The position numbers and the translations under genes were made by a program. Positions 16,504-25,906 of a DNA stretch of 64,000 bases are shown one piece after another (within the stretch, counting starts at the first letter, position 1; every line of letters begins with the position of its first letter). Source of the stretch: Pseudomonas putida NBRC 14164 (GTDB taxonomy: Bacteria; Pseudomonadota; Gammaproteobacteria; Pseudomonadales; Pseudomonadaceae); assembly GCF_000412675.1 (NCBI RefSeq), contig NC_021505.1:3218501-3282500 (forward strand). Direction: 5' to 3'. The notes beneath the pieces are model-generated. The model had not been told where the DNA came from, ran no database searches, and worked only from the letters and a program-made list of their open reading frames with translations.

Positions 16504-18117
16504 TTGGCCCATTCACTGGCGCTGGATGAACGTGCCTTGATTCTGGCACCTCCGCCATTAGCGGCGGATACCTCGCGCCTGCTCGCCTCCGCCGGCATCG
16601 ATAGCCTGTGCACTGTCGACCTGGCCAACCTGCACAGCTGCCTGGCTGAAGGCGCAGGCCTGGCAATCATTGCCGAGCAAGTGTTCAGCCAGGGCCCAAG
16701 CGCGTTGCTGCAAGCATTCCTCGACCAGCAACAAAGCTGGTCGGACCTGCCCATCGTGCTGCTGATCCAGGGTGCCTGGTCGGCCACGGGCGCGAGTAAC
16801 CACCCGGTAGGCAATCTTCTGCTGATGGTCGCCCCGTTCGACAATGCCCAACTGCTGCACATGACCCGATCCGCCCTGCGCAACCGGCGCCGGCAATACC
16901 TGACACGCGACCAGTTGCAGGACCTGCAGCAGCGTCTGAACACCCCGGTCGCATCGTCAGACCAGGAGCAGGAACGCAACGAGTTCGCCCACTACCAGGC
17001 ACGCAAGATGGAAGCCATTGGCCAATTGGCCGGAGGGGTTGCTCATGACTTCAACAACCTGCTCACCAGTATTGGCGGCAGCTTCGAGCTGATTGAACGG
17101 CGACTGCATCAAGGCCGCTGCGATGGCCTGGACAGCGTGCTGCGCATGGGCCGTGAGGCAGTTGCACGCGCTGCCCGCCTCACCCACCGCTTGCTGGCGT
17201 TTTCCTCCCGCCAATCGCTGCACAGCCAGCGCGTCGACCTGCACAGCCTGCTTGAGGTGGAACGACTGAAGGCCTGCCTGAACCCTGCCGTAACCCTGCA
17301 CGTGCACATCGCCAAAGGGCTGTGGCCCGTAGAAGCTGATAACAAGCAGTTGCAGGAAGCCCTGGACAACCTGCTGCTCAATGCCAGCGAAGCCATGCCC
17401 AATGGCGGCCAGTTACGAATTGAGGCGAGCAACCAGCACATCGAGAGCACACAATTCACCGGCGCAACCCTGTGCGCCGGTGACTATCTGCGCCTGAGCA
17501 TCAAAGATGACGGCCAGGGCATGGCGCAAAGTACGATGGAGCACGCTTTCGAGCCGTTTTTCAGCACCAAGGCGATCGGCCAGGGCATTGGCCTGGGCCT
17601 GTCGATGGTGTACGGCTTCAGCAAGCAGTCCCGCGGGCATGTCACGCTGCACAGCCAGATCGGCCAAGGCACCCAGGTAGACCTGTACCTGCCGCGCCAT
17701 ATCGGCCAGGCCCGGGAACCGAGCAAGCCGATACCTGTGCAAGTTCCCCGAGGCCGTCATGTGCTGGTCGTCGAGGACGACCCCCATGTACGTCAATTGT
17801 TGTGTCAGGCGCTGCGCGAGAGCGGCTTCCCCTGCCACAGCGCGTCCGACGCCACCCAAGGCCTTAAAGTCCTGCGCTCGGCACAACCCGTTGATCTACT
17901 GGTCAGCGATATCGGCTTGCCCGGCATGAATGGCCGGCAACTGGCCGAAATTGCCCGCAGCCTGCATCCGCATTTGCCGGTGCTGTTCATCACCGGCTAC
18001 GCGGAAACGGCCATGGCCCGCGAAGGGTTTCTTGACGCGGGCATGCACCTGATCTGCAAACCGTTTGAACTGAAAGAAATAAAGGCGCAGGTGACGCGGA
18101 TTCTTGCCGAGTCCTGA
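16504..18117 (+). CDS. hybrid sensor histidine kinase/response regulator
   Basis: This 537-residue cytoplasmic hybrid kinase shows no membrane span. An N-terminal receiver-like domain (about 10-125) appears degenerate. The HisKA dimerisation helix carries the phosphoacceptor in GGVAHDFNNLL (H181). An HATPase_c domain follows with DNLLLNASEAM, DDGQGM and GIGLGLSMVYG. A C-terminal receiver (about 415-530) has the acidic pocket VVEDD and phosphoacceptor D in LLVSDIGLPG. The start is set at TTG 16504, 6-7 nt after AGGAGAG; the longer ATG/GTG-type extension has no such site. It is tail-to-tail with a second, related hybrid kinase only 3 bp away. The signal is unknown. Confidence 0.88.
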   Translation: MAHSLALDERALILAPPPLAADTSRLLASAGIDSLCTVDLANLHSCLAEGAGLAIIAEQVFSQGPSALLQAFLDQQQSWSDLPIVLLIQGAWSATGASNHPVGNLLLMVAPFDNAQLLHMTRSALRNRRRQYLTRDQLQDLQQRLNTPVASSDQEQERNEFAHYQARKMEAIGQLAGGVAHDFNNLLTSIGGSFELIERRLHQGRCDGLDSVLRMGREAVARAARLTHRLLAFSSRQSLHSQRVDLHSLLEVERLKACLNPAVTLHVHIAKGLWPVEADNKQLQEALDNLLLNASEAMPNGGQLRIEASNQHIESTQFTGATLCAGDYLRLSIKDDGQGMAQSTMEHAFEPFFSTKAIGQGIGLGLSMVYGFSKQSRGHVTLHSQIGQGTQVDLYLPRHIGQAREPSKPIPVQVPRGRHVLVVEDDPHVRQLLCQALRESGFPCHSASDATQGLKVLRSAQPVDLLVSDIGLPGMNGRQLAEIARSLHPHLPVLFITGYAETAMAREGFLDAGMHLICKPFELKEIKAQVTRILAES

Positions 18118-18120
18118 AAC

Positions 18121-20220
18121 CTATTGTTGGTCGAGCATGGTTAGCGCCTGATCGGCAAGGTCCGCCAGCAAAAACGGCTTGTTCATCAATGCCGTTCCCG
18201 GTTGATCGATCAACTGCGCTTCAACAGAATGGTCAGCATAGCCGGTGATGAACAGGATTTTCTGAGCAGGCACCTGCATGCGCATGGCCTTGGCCACTTG
18301 CCGGCCACTGAAGCCGCCCGGTAAACCGATGTCGGTAATCACCAGGTCAAAGGGATCATCCAGGCGAAAGCGCTCCAGCGCAGTATTGGCATCACTCGCA
18401 TCAGTGACCACAAAACCGCGTTCGGTCAGGTACTCGCGCATCACGGTACGCAAGTTGAGCTCGTCATCCACCAGCAGTAAACGCTCGCCCTGGGCCATAC
18501 GTTGGGAGCGCAGCCGGGGTTTGGGCTCTTCGGGTACTGGCTCATGGCATCTTGGGAACAGCATGGAAACCTTGGTGCCTTGGGTCGGGGCCGATTCGAT
18601 CCACGCATACCCCCCCGATTGGCCGACAAAGCCATACACCATCGATAGCCCTAGCCCGGAACCACGTCCGATGGCCTTGGTGGTGAAAAATGGCTCAAAG
18701 GCCCTGGAAATTTCCTCTGCCGACATGCCATGGCCGTCATCCTCGACATGCAAGGCCACATAGTCGCCTGGCGGCAGGCCACCCTCATCGGGAAAACTGG
18801 CCGTCAACCGCTCGTTGACGCTGCGAACAGTGACATTGCCACGCTCCAGGCAAGCCTCCCGGGCATTTGCGCATAAGTTAACCAAGGCATTTTCAAGTTG
18901 GGGAATGTCCAGACGTACCGCCCACGGCGCGACATCCAGTTGCCAGTGCAAGCGCATCTCTGCGCCCAGCGCCTTGAGCAGCAACGGCTCGCTTTGCCGT
19001 AACTGCCGATTGAAGTCCAGGCTCTTGGGTGCAAGTGGGTGATGCCGAGAGAATGCCAGCAGGCGATGAGTCAGCTCCATGGCGCGCAGCACGGAGTCGC
19101 GAGCGACCTCCACATAGGTTTCAATCCGCTCCATGCGCCCCTCCTGCAAGCGCCGCTGCAACAGTTCGAGGCTACCACCGATACCAGACAGCAGGTTGTT
19201 CATTTCGTGGCCCATGCCCCCGGCCAACTGCCCCACAACCTCCATGCGTTCACTGTTGCGCATCAGCGCTTCAGACTGACGCGCGGCCTCTTCGCGGTCT
19301 TCGGTGATATCCCGACCGACTGCCGTCAGCAGGCTGCCGTCGAACCGGGCACTCCAGCTAAACCAGTGATAATGGCCATCGCGGTGGCGCAAGCGAGTCT
19401 GCACCTGCTCGGCATCGTGGTACTGCAGGAGCCCGGAGACCGCCACCTGGACCTCGGTGCGATCCGCCGGATGCACCAGCTCCAGTAACGGCAGATCATG
19501 AACCTGCTCTTGGGTCCAGCCCAGAATGCGGTACCAGGCCGGGTTGGCGGCATGCACCCTAAGCTCAGGGGTTATCGTCATCATTGCATCACGCGACAAC
19601 TGCCAGATCTGCTCGCGCTCGGCCACATGCCGCTCTATCTGCCGTTCAAAGCCTTGCGCCTGCTCACGCCAATGATGATGCGCCTCAACGCTAGCCGTGG
19701 TCTCGATCACCGTGTGCAGAAAACCCGCCACGTTGCCAAGTTCATCGTGCAGTGGTGCATAACCGAACGCGCACCACAGCGGCTCGCTGCCTTCGCCGCA
19801 GACGATACGCTGGGGCGGGTCCTCGACAAAGTTCGAACGCCCTTCAAGCGCCTTGAACACCCAGGGGCCCATTGCCGGCCAGAGATCACTCCACAGCGCA
19901 TCGAACCCGTTGCCCAGTGCATCCGGTCGGGCGGTCCGCAGCGCCCGATAGCCATCGTTGTGAACCACGCAGAGGTCCGTCCCCCAAACCACTGCGCAGG
20001 GAAACGGTGACAAATGCATCATGTCGACGGCAATGCGCAACGATGCCGGCCATCGCGGCAACGGCCCAAGGGTTGTACGCCCCCAGTCAAATTGCGCAAT
20101 TCTATCGCTCATCAGGTCGAGCGATGGCGATACGGGCGTTGTCAAGGTGAGCTGCCGCGCAGGTTTGCGCGGCGTACCGTGTACGGCCAATAGCGTTACT
20201 CCAGCAATGCAAGGATTCAC
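18121..20220 (-). CDS. PAS-domain hybrid sensor histidine kinase/response regulator
   Basis: The 699-residue protein contains an N-terminal PAS/GAF-like sensory part (FDWGRTTLGPLPRWPASLR near residues 44-62). A PAS/PAC domain follows (about 205-315), then HisKA with the His in GGMGHEMNNLL, and HATPase_c (LVNLCANAREA, DDGHGM, GSGLGLSMVYG). A C-terminal receiver carries LLVDDELNLRT and phosphoacceptor D in LVITDIGLPGG. No membrane spans are evident, so it is probably cytoplasmic. Start choice is uncertain: GTG 20220 gives the longest product, but ATG 20112 (MSDRIAQFDW) begins nearer the conserved region. Its kinase core resembles the convergent neighbour, suggesting duplication. Confidence 0.85.
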   Translation of the reverse strand: MNPCIAGVTLLAVHGTPRKPARQLTLTTPVSPSLDLMSDRIAQFDWGRTTLGPLPRWPASLRIAVDMMHLSPFPCAVVWGTDLCVVHNDGYRALRTARPDALGNGFDALWSDLWPAMGPWVFKALEGRSNFVEDPPQRIVCGEGSEPLWCAFGYAPLHDELGNVAGFLHTVIETTASVEAHHHWREQAQGFERQIERHVAEREQIWQLSRDAMMTITPELRVHAANPAWYRILGWTQEQVHDLPLLELVHPADRTEVQVAVSGLLQYHDAEQVQTRLRHRDGHYHWFSWSARFDGSLLTAVGRDITEDREEAARQSEALMRNSERMEVVGQLAGGMGHEMNNLLSGIGGSLELLQRRLQEGRMERIETYVEVARDSVLRAMELTHRLLAFSRHHPLAPKSLDFNRQLRQSEPLLLKALGAEMRLHWQLDVAPWAVRLDIPQLENALVNLCANAREACLERGNVTVRSVNERLTASFPDEGGLPPGDYVALHVEDDGHGMSAEEISRAFEPFFTTKAIGRGSGLGLSMVYGFVGQSGGYAWIESAPTQGTKVSMLFPRCHEPVPEEPKPRLRSQRMAQGERLLLVDDELNLRTVMREYLTERGFVVTDASDANTALERFRLDDPFDLVITDIGLPGGFSGRQVAKAMRMQVPAQKILFITGYADHSVEAQLIDQPGTALMNKPFLLADLADQALTMLDQQ

Positions 20221-20374
20221 CCCGAGTGCCGAAGGCTTCCCCCGAGGGTTTCGTTCAAATTAGCACAGCATAAGCTGCGAACTATGGCGTACGTGCGCCC
20301 GGCAGCTATGCTGATTAGGTTTTCTCCGGGCCAGGGAGCAACGGCCCATCCAGGTTGCCGACAGGAGCGTGGTC

Positions 20375-21061
20375 ATGAGCAAGAAAATGCTGGTAGTGCT
20401 GACCAACACAGCCAAGTATCCGACCTTGAAACGTGCGACGGGGCTGTGGCTGGGTGAAGCGGTGCACTTTGTCGAGAAAGTCGAAAAGGCCGGCTACATG
20501 GTCGATTATGTCAGCCCAGAGGGGGGCTATGTCCCTGTCGACCCACACAGCCTGCAGATGGCCCCCGACCTGGACTGGCAATGGTATGACGACAAGCGCT
20601 TCATGACCCGCCTGGGCACCAGCTTGAGCCCTGGCCAGGTAAAAGCCGAGGAATACAGCGTCATCTATTACACCGGTGGGCATGGGGTGATGTACGACTT
20701 TGCCGAGAACAAGCCGCTGCAGGAGCTGGCGCGCAAGGTCTACGAAAAAGGCGGCATTGTTGCCGCGGTCTGCCATGGCGTGGCCGGCCTGCTTAACATC
20801 AAGCTCAGCGACAACAGCCTTCTGCTGAAAGGTCGCAAAGTGACCGGCTTTTCCGATATTGAGGAACAACTGGTCGAGCTGGACAAGGTGGTGCCTTTCT
20901 CGACGGAAAAAGAGCTAGGTGGCCGAGGCGGCGAGTACAGCAAACATGATGACCCGTGGAAGCCATACGTCGTCGAGGATGGTCTGCTGATCACCGGTCA
21001 GAACCCAGATTCCACTGCGCTGCTCGCAGAGAAAGTACTGGAGAAACTCCACGCCAAGTAA
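20375..21061 (+). CDS. DJ-1/PfpI (Hsp31-like) class I glutamine amidotransferase-like protein
   Basis: The 228-residue protein has the DJ-1/PfpI fold. The nucleophile elbow cysteine is C133 in IVAAVCHGVAGLL, next to H134, and the conserved acidic residue is E49 in VSPEGG. YYTGGHG near residue 99 is the family's second motif. Members act as glyoxalase-III/deglycase-like enzymes or chaperones; which activity applies here is not readable. A GTG at 20369 is possible, but ATG 20375 has AGGAG 7 nt upstream and is chosen. It is transcribed away from the minus-strand kinase gene and may be monocistronic. Confidence 0.88.
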   Translation: MSKKMLVVLTNTAKYPTLKRATGLWLGEAVHFVEKVEKAGYMVDYVSPEGGYVPVDPHSLQMAPDLDWQWYDDKRFMTRLGTSLSPGQVKAEEYSVIYYTGGHGVMYDFAENKPLQELARKVYEKGGIVAAVCHGVAGLLNIKLSDNSLLLKGRKVTGFSDIEEQLVELDKVVPFSTEKELGGRGGEYSKHDDPWKPYVVEDGLLITGQNPDSTALLAEKVLEKLHAK

Positions 21062-21194
21062 ACCCTTACATCAGCCTTCTGTTTTTCCTGTGGCGCAGAC
21101 TGCACGCGGACTACAGCCGGCAGGTCATCGAATGCATAGGCTCTGGGCTCAGCTGTACACCACGAACAGCTTCTGCCCGGAGAACTAATGCACC

Positions 21195-22001
21195 ATGTTG
21201 AAAATCATGCACGCCGGGCGCCGCCTGCGGGAGCTCCTGCTGCTCACCACTGTAGGCTTGGTGCCTGTGATTTCCGGTTTGCTGGTGATGATTGTGCAGC
21301 TGGAAATGAAGCTTGAGGAAAACGCGGCCATTTCCGTTCAGGAAGCGGTTTTCAGCATTGACCAGGCACTGAATCGACTGCAAGAGGCTGCCCAGCGCAC
21401 CCTGCCGCTGGCAGGCAAGCCCTGCCAAAGCGTTAACAGTGCTTTACAGGAGCAGGTCGTGAGCCGTTCCATGCTCAGGTCGTTGACCCTGGTAAAGGGC
21501 AATGAAGCCTACTGCAGCAGCGCTTCAGACTCACTTGACCACTTATCTGCCTTCGCCTCATCTGGCCAACAGGTCGAACTGTCCTATGGCCAACCTGACA
21601 GGCGCCGCAAACTGCTGGTCAACTTTTACCTGCAAGGCAACGAAAGCGGCGTAATCGTGACCGCTTATGCCTCACAGCTGCGCAATGAACTGGATGCCTT
21701 TCAGGACGGACTGACGCTGCTGGTGGAGTTTGGCAACCGCTGGATCTGGAGCGAAGGCGATAGCCGTGACTCACAGCGCCCTTCGCAGTCCGAGTTTTTC
21801 GCCACCGCGTTGTCGGCCAAATATGGGTACAGGGTAAAAGGCGGCTACGCACAGGGTTACACCGCCCAGGAAATCCGCCAGTCCATGCTGCAGATCCTGC
21901 CCTCGTTGGTGCTGGTGGGGACCGTGACCGGCCTGATCGTCTATCTGGGGCTGTTCAGGGCACGCGCCAGCAGCCGAGATAGAGCCGCCAATGCTACATG
22001 A
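21195..22001 (+). CDS. stand-alone CSS-motif periplasmic sensor protein without EAL domain
   Basis: The 268-residue protein is a periplasmic CSS-motif domain flanked by two membrane spans (about 13-36 and 233-254). C77 (KPCQSV) and C107 in YCSS are the redox cysteine pair characteristic of this family. In E. coli PdeC-type proteins the CSS domain controls a C-terminal EAL phosphodiesterase through disulfide state. Here the protein stops about 14 residues after the second span and lacks any EAL or GGDEF output. A complete CSS-EAL paralogue lies 1.4 kb away at 23400-24986. It may be a truncated copy or a modulator of its neighbour. It converges on hpd, 22 bp away. Confidence 0.8.
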   Translation: MLKIMHAGRRLRELLLLTTVGLVPVISGLLVMIVQLEMKLEENAAISVQEAVFSIDQALNRLQEAAQRTLPLAGKPCQSVNSALQEQVVSRSMLRSLTLVKGNEAYCSSASDSLDHLSAFASSGQQVELSYGQPDRRRKLLVNFYLQGNESGVIVTAYASQLRNELDAFQDGLTLLVEFGNRWIWSEGDSRDSQRPSQSEFFATALSAKYGYRVKGGYAQGYTAQEIRQSMLQILPSLVLVGTVTGLIVYLGLFRARASSRDRAANAT

Positions 22002-22023
22002 AGGCGGCGCTACCCAGAGGGCA

Positions 22024-23100
22024 TCAGTCGGTGCTCAGCACACCGCGGCGTACCTGGTCACGTTCGATGGATTCGAACAACGCCTTGAAATTGCCTTCAC
22101 CAAAGCCATCGTCACCTTTGCGCTGGATGAACTCGAAGAACACCGGGCCGAGCAGGGTTTCCGAGAAAATCTGCAACAACAGGCGTTTGTCTTCGGGCTG
22201 CGAGGCACCATCGAGGAGGATGCCGCGTGCTTGCAACTGATCGACCGGCTCGCCGTGACCAGGCAGCCGCTCCTCGAGCATTTCGTAGTAGGTTTGCGGC
22301 GGCGCAGTCATGAAGCGCATGCCAAAGCCCTTCAGGGCATCCCAGGTCTTGAGCAGGTCGTCGGTCAGGAAGGCCACGTGCTGGATACCTTCGCCGTTGA
22401 ACTGCATCAGGAACTCTTCGATCTGGCCTGCACCCTTGGACGACTCTTCGTTGAGCGGAATGCGGATCAGGCCATCGGGAGCAGTCATGGCCTTGGACGT
22501 CAGGCCGGTGTACTCACCCTTGATATCGAAGTAGCGGATTTCGCGGAAGTTGAACAGCTTCTCGTAGAAGCCAGCCCAGTAGGCCATGCGCCCGCGATAA
22601 ACGTTGTGGGTGAGGTGGTCGATGATTTTCAGGCCGGCACCCACCGGGTTGCGGTCCACACCTTCGATGAAGTTGAAGTCGATGTCGTAGATCGAGCTGC
22701 CTTCGTCGAAACGGTCGATCAGGTACAGCGGCGCACCACCGATGCCTTTAATTGCCGGCAGACGCAGCTCCATCGGCCCGGTTTCGATTTCAACCGGCTG
22801 GGCGCCCAGTTCCAGGGCACGGGCATAGGCCTCATGGGCATTGCGCACACGGAACGCCATGCCGCACACCGACGGGCCGTGTTCGGCCGCGAAGTACGAG
22901 GCGATGCTCTTGGGTTCGTTGTTCAGGATCAGGTTGATGCCACCCTGGCGGTACAGGTGCACATCCTTGGAACGGTGGCTGGCCACCTTGGTGAAGCCCA
23001 GAATCTGGAAGACCGGCTCAAGTACGCCCGGGGTCGGCGAAGCCAGTTCGATGAATTCGAAGCCCATCAGGCCCATTGGATTTTCGAAGATATCAGCCAT
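22024..23100 (-). CDS. hpd: 4-hydroxyphenylpyruvate dioxygenase
   Basis: The 358-residue enzyme converts 4-hydroxyphenylpyruvate to homogentisate in tyrosine catabolism. The iron ligands are H162 (IIDHLTHNV), H241 (GIQHVAF) and E323 ([11 protein letters not shown]), matching the Pseudomonas enzyme's His-His-Glu set with a one-residue offset. Two vicinal-oxygen-chelate halves are present at about 10-145 and 155-345. GAGGA lies upstream of the ATG at 23100. No homogentisate dioxygenase genes are in this window, so it is a detached step of the pathway, as is usual in P. putida. Confidence 0.96.
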   Translation of the reverse strand: MADIFENPMGLMGFEFIELASPTPGVLEPVFQILGFTKVASHRSKDVHLYRQGGINLILNNEPKSIASYFAAEHGPSVCGMAFRVRNAHEAYARALELGAQPVEIETGPMELRLPAIKGIGGAPLYLIDRFDEGSSIYDIDFNFIEGVDRNPVGAGLKIIDHLTHNVYRGRMAYWAGFYEKLFNFREIRYFDIKGEYTGLTSKAMTAPDGLIRIPLNEESSKGAGQIEEFLMQFNGEGIQHVAFLTDDLLKTWDALKGFGMRFMTAPPQTYYEMLEERLPGHGEPVDQLQARGILLDGASQPEDKRLLLQIFSETLLGPVFFEFIQRKGDDGFGEGNFKALFESIERDQVRRGVLSTD

Positions 23101-23399
23101 GTTCGTGTCCTCATCTGCAGCGAAATATTATTGATTGCGTAGGATGTGGGACAGAAACGGCGGGGCGCAGGGGATGCCTCGCACGCTGCGGGCGAGGAAG
23201 TCACCTATGATCAGCTTGAACCCATGGTATGTCATATGGACCCATTCTCGGCGGGCTTGATCCTTCGGTATTAAAGGACCTTATTGTTGTATTCGTAAAT
23301 GGATTCTACATTGCGTAAAAACGTTTGTCGCGTTTTAGTTGGCCGCACGTCCCGACAAGCGGCTATCCTCTCGTTACCCTTCACACAGATCATTCCCGC
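23101..23399. other. divergent promoter region between hpd and the CSS-EAL gene
   Basis: About 300 bp hold no convincing gene. The half near 23265-23345 is AT-rich and probably carries the CSS-EAL promoter. I looked for TGTAAA-N6-TTTACA sites of the aromatic amino acid regulator PhhR and saw only partial half-sites (CGTAAA near 23294 and 23315). Confidence 0.4.
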
Positions 23400-24986
23400 A
23401 TGCCTCTTACCGTCAAACGCCGCGCCAGCCTGAGCTGGCGCAACCTGCTGCCCTGGGTCGTCGGCGTGCTGCCAGTATTGTGCGGCCTTGCCGTGATGAA
23501 CTGGCAGGTAGAGCGCGAGATGCAGGCCAGCAGCCAGGCCACCGCCCGCCAGGCGGTGGAGCACGTCGAACGCATCCTCGACAACCTGTCCCGTGCTGCC
23601 AATGCGCTACTCCCCCTGACTGCCAGCCCTTGCGACCAGGTCCAGCTTACGCTGCGTGCCCAGGTCACCCGCAATGCCTTCGTGCGCTCGACCAACCTGT
23701 TCAGGCACAACACCCTTTATTGCACCTCGCTGTTCGGCGAGTTCGACGAGCCGGTCAACGCCAGCGACTACACCGACGGCAAGCTGTGGCTGATGGACGG
23801 CAACTCGGTCACCCCGGGGCATCCGCTGTTGGTGTACCGCGCCAGCGACGGCGACAACGGCGCGATCACCACGGTGGATGGCGACCATTTGTTGACCGCA
23901 TTGCGCCTGATCGGCCCGGATGAAGAGCTGCAAATACGCGTGGGCAACGCCTGGATGGGCAAGGACGGCGTTGTACACATAGGCGCACCACCTGCCGCAG
24001 CCAGTGCCAATGTGTTGCTGGGCTCGACGCGTTACCCGTTTAGCGTGCAGGGCGGCTACAGCGCCGACAAGCAAGGCCAGTTGCTGCGCAGCCACTACCC
24101 TGCCCTGCTCAGCCTGCTGCTGGTACTGGGGGCCGTGGCCGCGCTGGTCTGCCGCTGGCAAATTCGCCGCGCCACCTCGCCCCGCGCCGAGCTGGATCGG
24201 GCCCTGCAGGCTGACGAATTCTTGCCGTACTTCCAGCCGGTGGTGCGCAAGGGCGATTACCGCTGGGCCGGTGCTGAAGTGCTGATGCGCTGGAACCACC
24301 CGCGAGAAGGCCTGGTTCGCCCTGACCTGTTCATCCCCTATGCCGAGCACAGCGGGCAGATCGTCGCCATGACCCGGGCGCTGATGATGCACACTGCCCA
24401 GAGCCTCGCGCCCTACATTGGGCTGCTGGAGGATGGCTTTCACATCGGGGTCAACATCACCGCCGACCACTGCCGCGACTTGCGCCTGCTGGACGACTGC
24501 CGCACCTTCCTGCAGCACTTCCCGCCTGGCCGGGTGGTACTGACCCTGGAGCTGACCGAGCGCAAGCTTATCGAGCCCACCCCGGTCACCCTGGAACTGT
24601 TCGAGAAACTGCATGCCATGGGGGTGATGATTGCACTCGACGACTTCGGCACCGGGCAATCCAGCCTCAATTACCTGCGCCAGTTCAAGGTCGACTACCT
24701 GAAAATCGACCAGAGCTTCGTTGCCATGATCGGCGCCGATGCGCTGTCCGTGCACATCCTCGAAACCATCATCGAGCTATCTGCCAAGTTGGGCCTTGGC
24801 ATCGTTGCCGAGGGTGTCGAAACCGACACCCAGCGCGACTACCTGGCCCGCCATGGCGTGGACTTCCAGCAAGGCTACCTGTTCGCCAGGCCCATGCCTG
24901 CGGCGCAGTTCCTTGAGGCACTGGCCTCACATCCGGGCGCGTCACGGTTGCCGCAAGGCGCGCCCCCTGAGATCATGCGCGGCTGA
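23400..24986 (+). CDS. CSS-motif EAL-domain c-di-GMP phosphodiesterase
   Basis: This 528-residue protein couples a periplasmic CSS sensor to a cytoplasmic EAL domain. It has a first membrane span at about 14-34 and CSS-type cysteines C78 (SPCDQV) and C108 (YCTS). A second span is at about 235-258, and EAL runs from about 265 to 510. Catalytic EAL features are intact: EVLMRWNHP, N in NITADHC, ELTERKL, DDFGTGQSS, K in YLKIDQSF, and EGVET. It should hydrolyse c-di-GMP to pGpG under redox control. The start is taken at ATG 23400 rather than an upstream TTG, because the protein then begins directly before the membrane span. Confidence 0.9.
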   Translation: MPLTVKRRASLSWRNLLPWVVGVLPVLCGLAVMNWQVEREMQASSQATARQAVEHVERILDNLSRAANALLPLTASPCDQVQLTLRAQVTRNAFVRSTNLFRHNTLYCTSLFGEFDEPVNASDYTDGKLWLMDGNSVTPGHPLLVYRASDGDNGAITTVDGDHLLTALRLIGPDEELQIRVGNAWMGKDGVVHIGAPPAAASANVLLGSTRYPFSVQGGYSADKQGQLLRSHYPALLSLLLVLGAVAALVCRWQIRRATSPRAELDRALQADEFLPYFQPVVRKGDYRWAGAEVLMRWNHPREGLVRPDLFIPYAEHSGQIVAMTRALMMHTAQSLAPYIGLLEDGFHIGVNITADHCRDLRLLDDCRTFLQHFPPGRVVLTLELTERKLIEPTPVTLELFEKLHAMGVMIALDDFGTGQSSLNYLRQFKVDYLKIDQSFVAMIGADALSVHILETIIELSAKLGLGIVAEGVETDTQRDYLARHGVDFQQGYLFARPMPAAQFLEALASHPGASRLPQGAPPEIMRG

Positions 24987-25018
24987 TCCAACCGCTCAAC
25001 TCCCCATTCGAGGCATTT

Positions 25019-25906
25019 GTGTCAAAAGGCATTGTTTCATCGGTCATGGCGTCCTGTCTGTTCGCTGTGATGTACTTCTATACCTCGCTGCTCACGCCAC
25101 TCGATGGCGAAGAGATCTTTGGCTGGCGCACCCTGCTGACGCTGCCCTGCCTCACCTTGTTCATGCTTGTCTCGAAGGACTGGAAACGGGTAGGCGAGCT
25201 GCTGGCCCGGGTAAAACGCACGCCCGTACTGTTGCTGGGCATGGTCGGTACGTCGTGGCTGATGGGCGTGCAGTTGTGGCTGTTCCTCTGGGCGCCCCTG
25301 CACGGTCGCAGCCTGGAAGTGTCGATGGGCTACTTTCTGCTGCCGCTGGCCATGGTACTGACCGGGCGGCTGGTGTATGGCGAGCGCCTGTCGCGCCTGC
25401 AGAAGGTAGCCGTGGCCTGCGCCGCGCTGGGCGTAGGCCACGAGCTGTACCAGAATGGCAGTTTTGCCTGGGAAACCCTGCTGGTGACGATCGGCTACCC
25501 GATCTACTTCGTACTGCGCCGGCGTTGCCGCACCGACCACCTGGGTGGCCTGTGGTGCGACATGTGCCTGCTGCTGCCGTGGGCGCTGTACTTCGTGATC
25601 CAGGGCCCGCTTTCGTCCGGCGACCTGCAGGCTCACCCGGGCCTGTATGCCCTGATCCCGGTCCTTGGGGCGATCAGCGCCTCGGCCTTGATCGCCTACG
25701 TGCTGGCCAGTCGCTTATTACCATTCAGCCTGTTCGGCCTGCTCAGCTACGTCGAGCCCGTGCTGCTGGTGGGGGTGGCGCTGCTGCTGGGCGAAACCAT
25801 CGGCCCGGATCAGTGGCTGACTTACCTGCCGATCTGGGCCGCGGTACTGGTGCTGGTGCTCGAAGGCTTCAAGCACCTGCTGCGTCAGCGTCGCCGTTCG
25901 GTATGA
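25019..25906 (+). CDS. rarD: RarD-type EamA family transporter
   Basis: The 295-residue inner-membrane protein has about ten hydrophobic spans and the RarD signature start ([20 protein letters not shown]). The conserved GWRTLLTLP segment is near residue 35, and [17 protein letters not shown] is near residues 245-261. RarD proteins are drug/metabolite-superfamily members linked to chloramphenicol sensitivity; the true substrate is unknown. It starts at GTG 25019 behind a GAGG motif, 33 bp after the EAL gene, so they may be cotranscribed. Its 3' end overlaps the convergent TerC gene by 38 bp. Confidence 0.9.
   Translation: MSKGIVSSVMASCLFAVMYFYTSLLTPLDGEEIFGWRTLLTLPCLTLFMLVSKDWKRVGELLARVKRTPVLLLGMVGTSWLMGVQLWLFLWAPLHGRSLEVSMGYFLLPLAMVLTGRLVYGERLSRLQKVAVACAALGVGHELYQNGSFAWETLLVTIGYPIYFVLRRRCRTDHLGGLWCDMCLLLPWALYFVIQGPLSSGDLQAHPGLYALIPVLGAISASALIAYVLASRLLPFSLFGLLSYVEPVLLVGVALLLGETIGPDQWLTYLPIWAAVLVLVLEGFKHLLRQRRRSV

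Noticed and set aside
23270..23345. PhhR binding sites (TGTAAA-N6-TTTACA) between hpd and the CSS-EAL gene
   Set aside because: Only isolated GTAAA half-sites are present, without the paired spacing.
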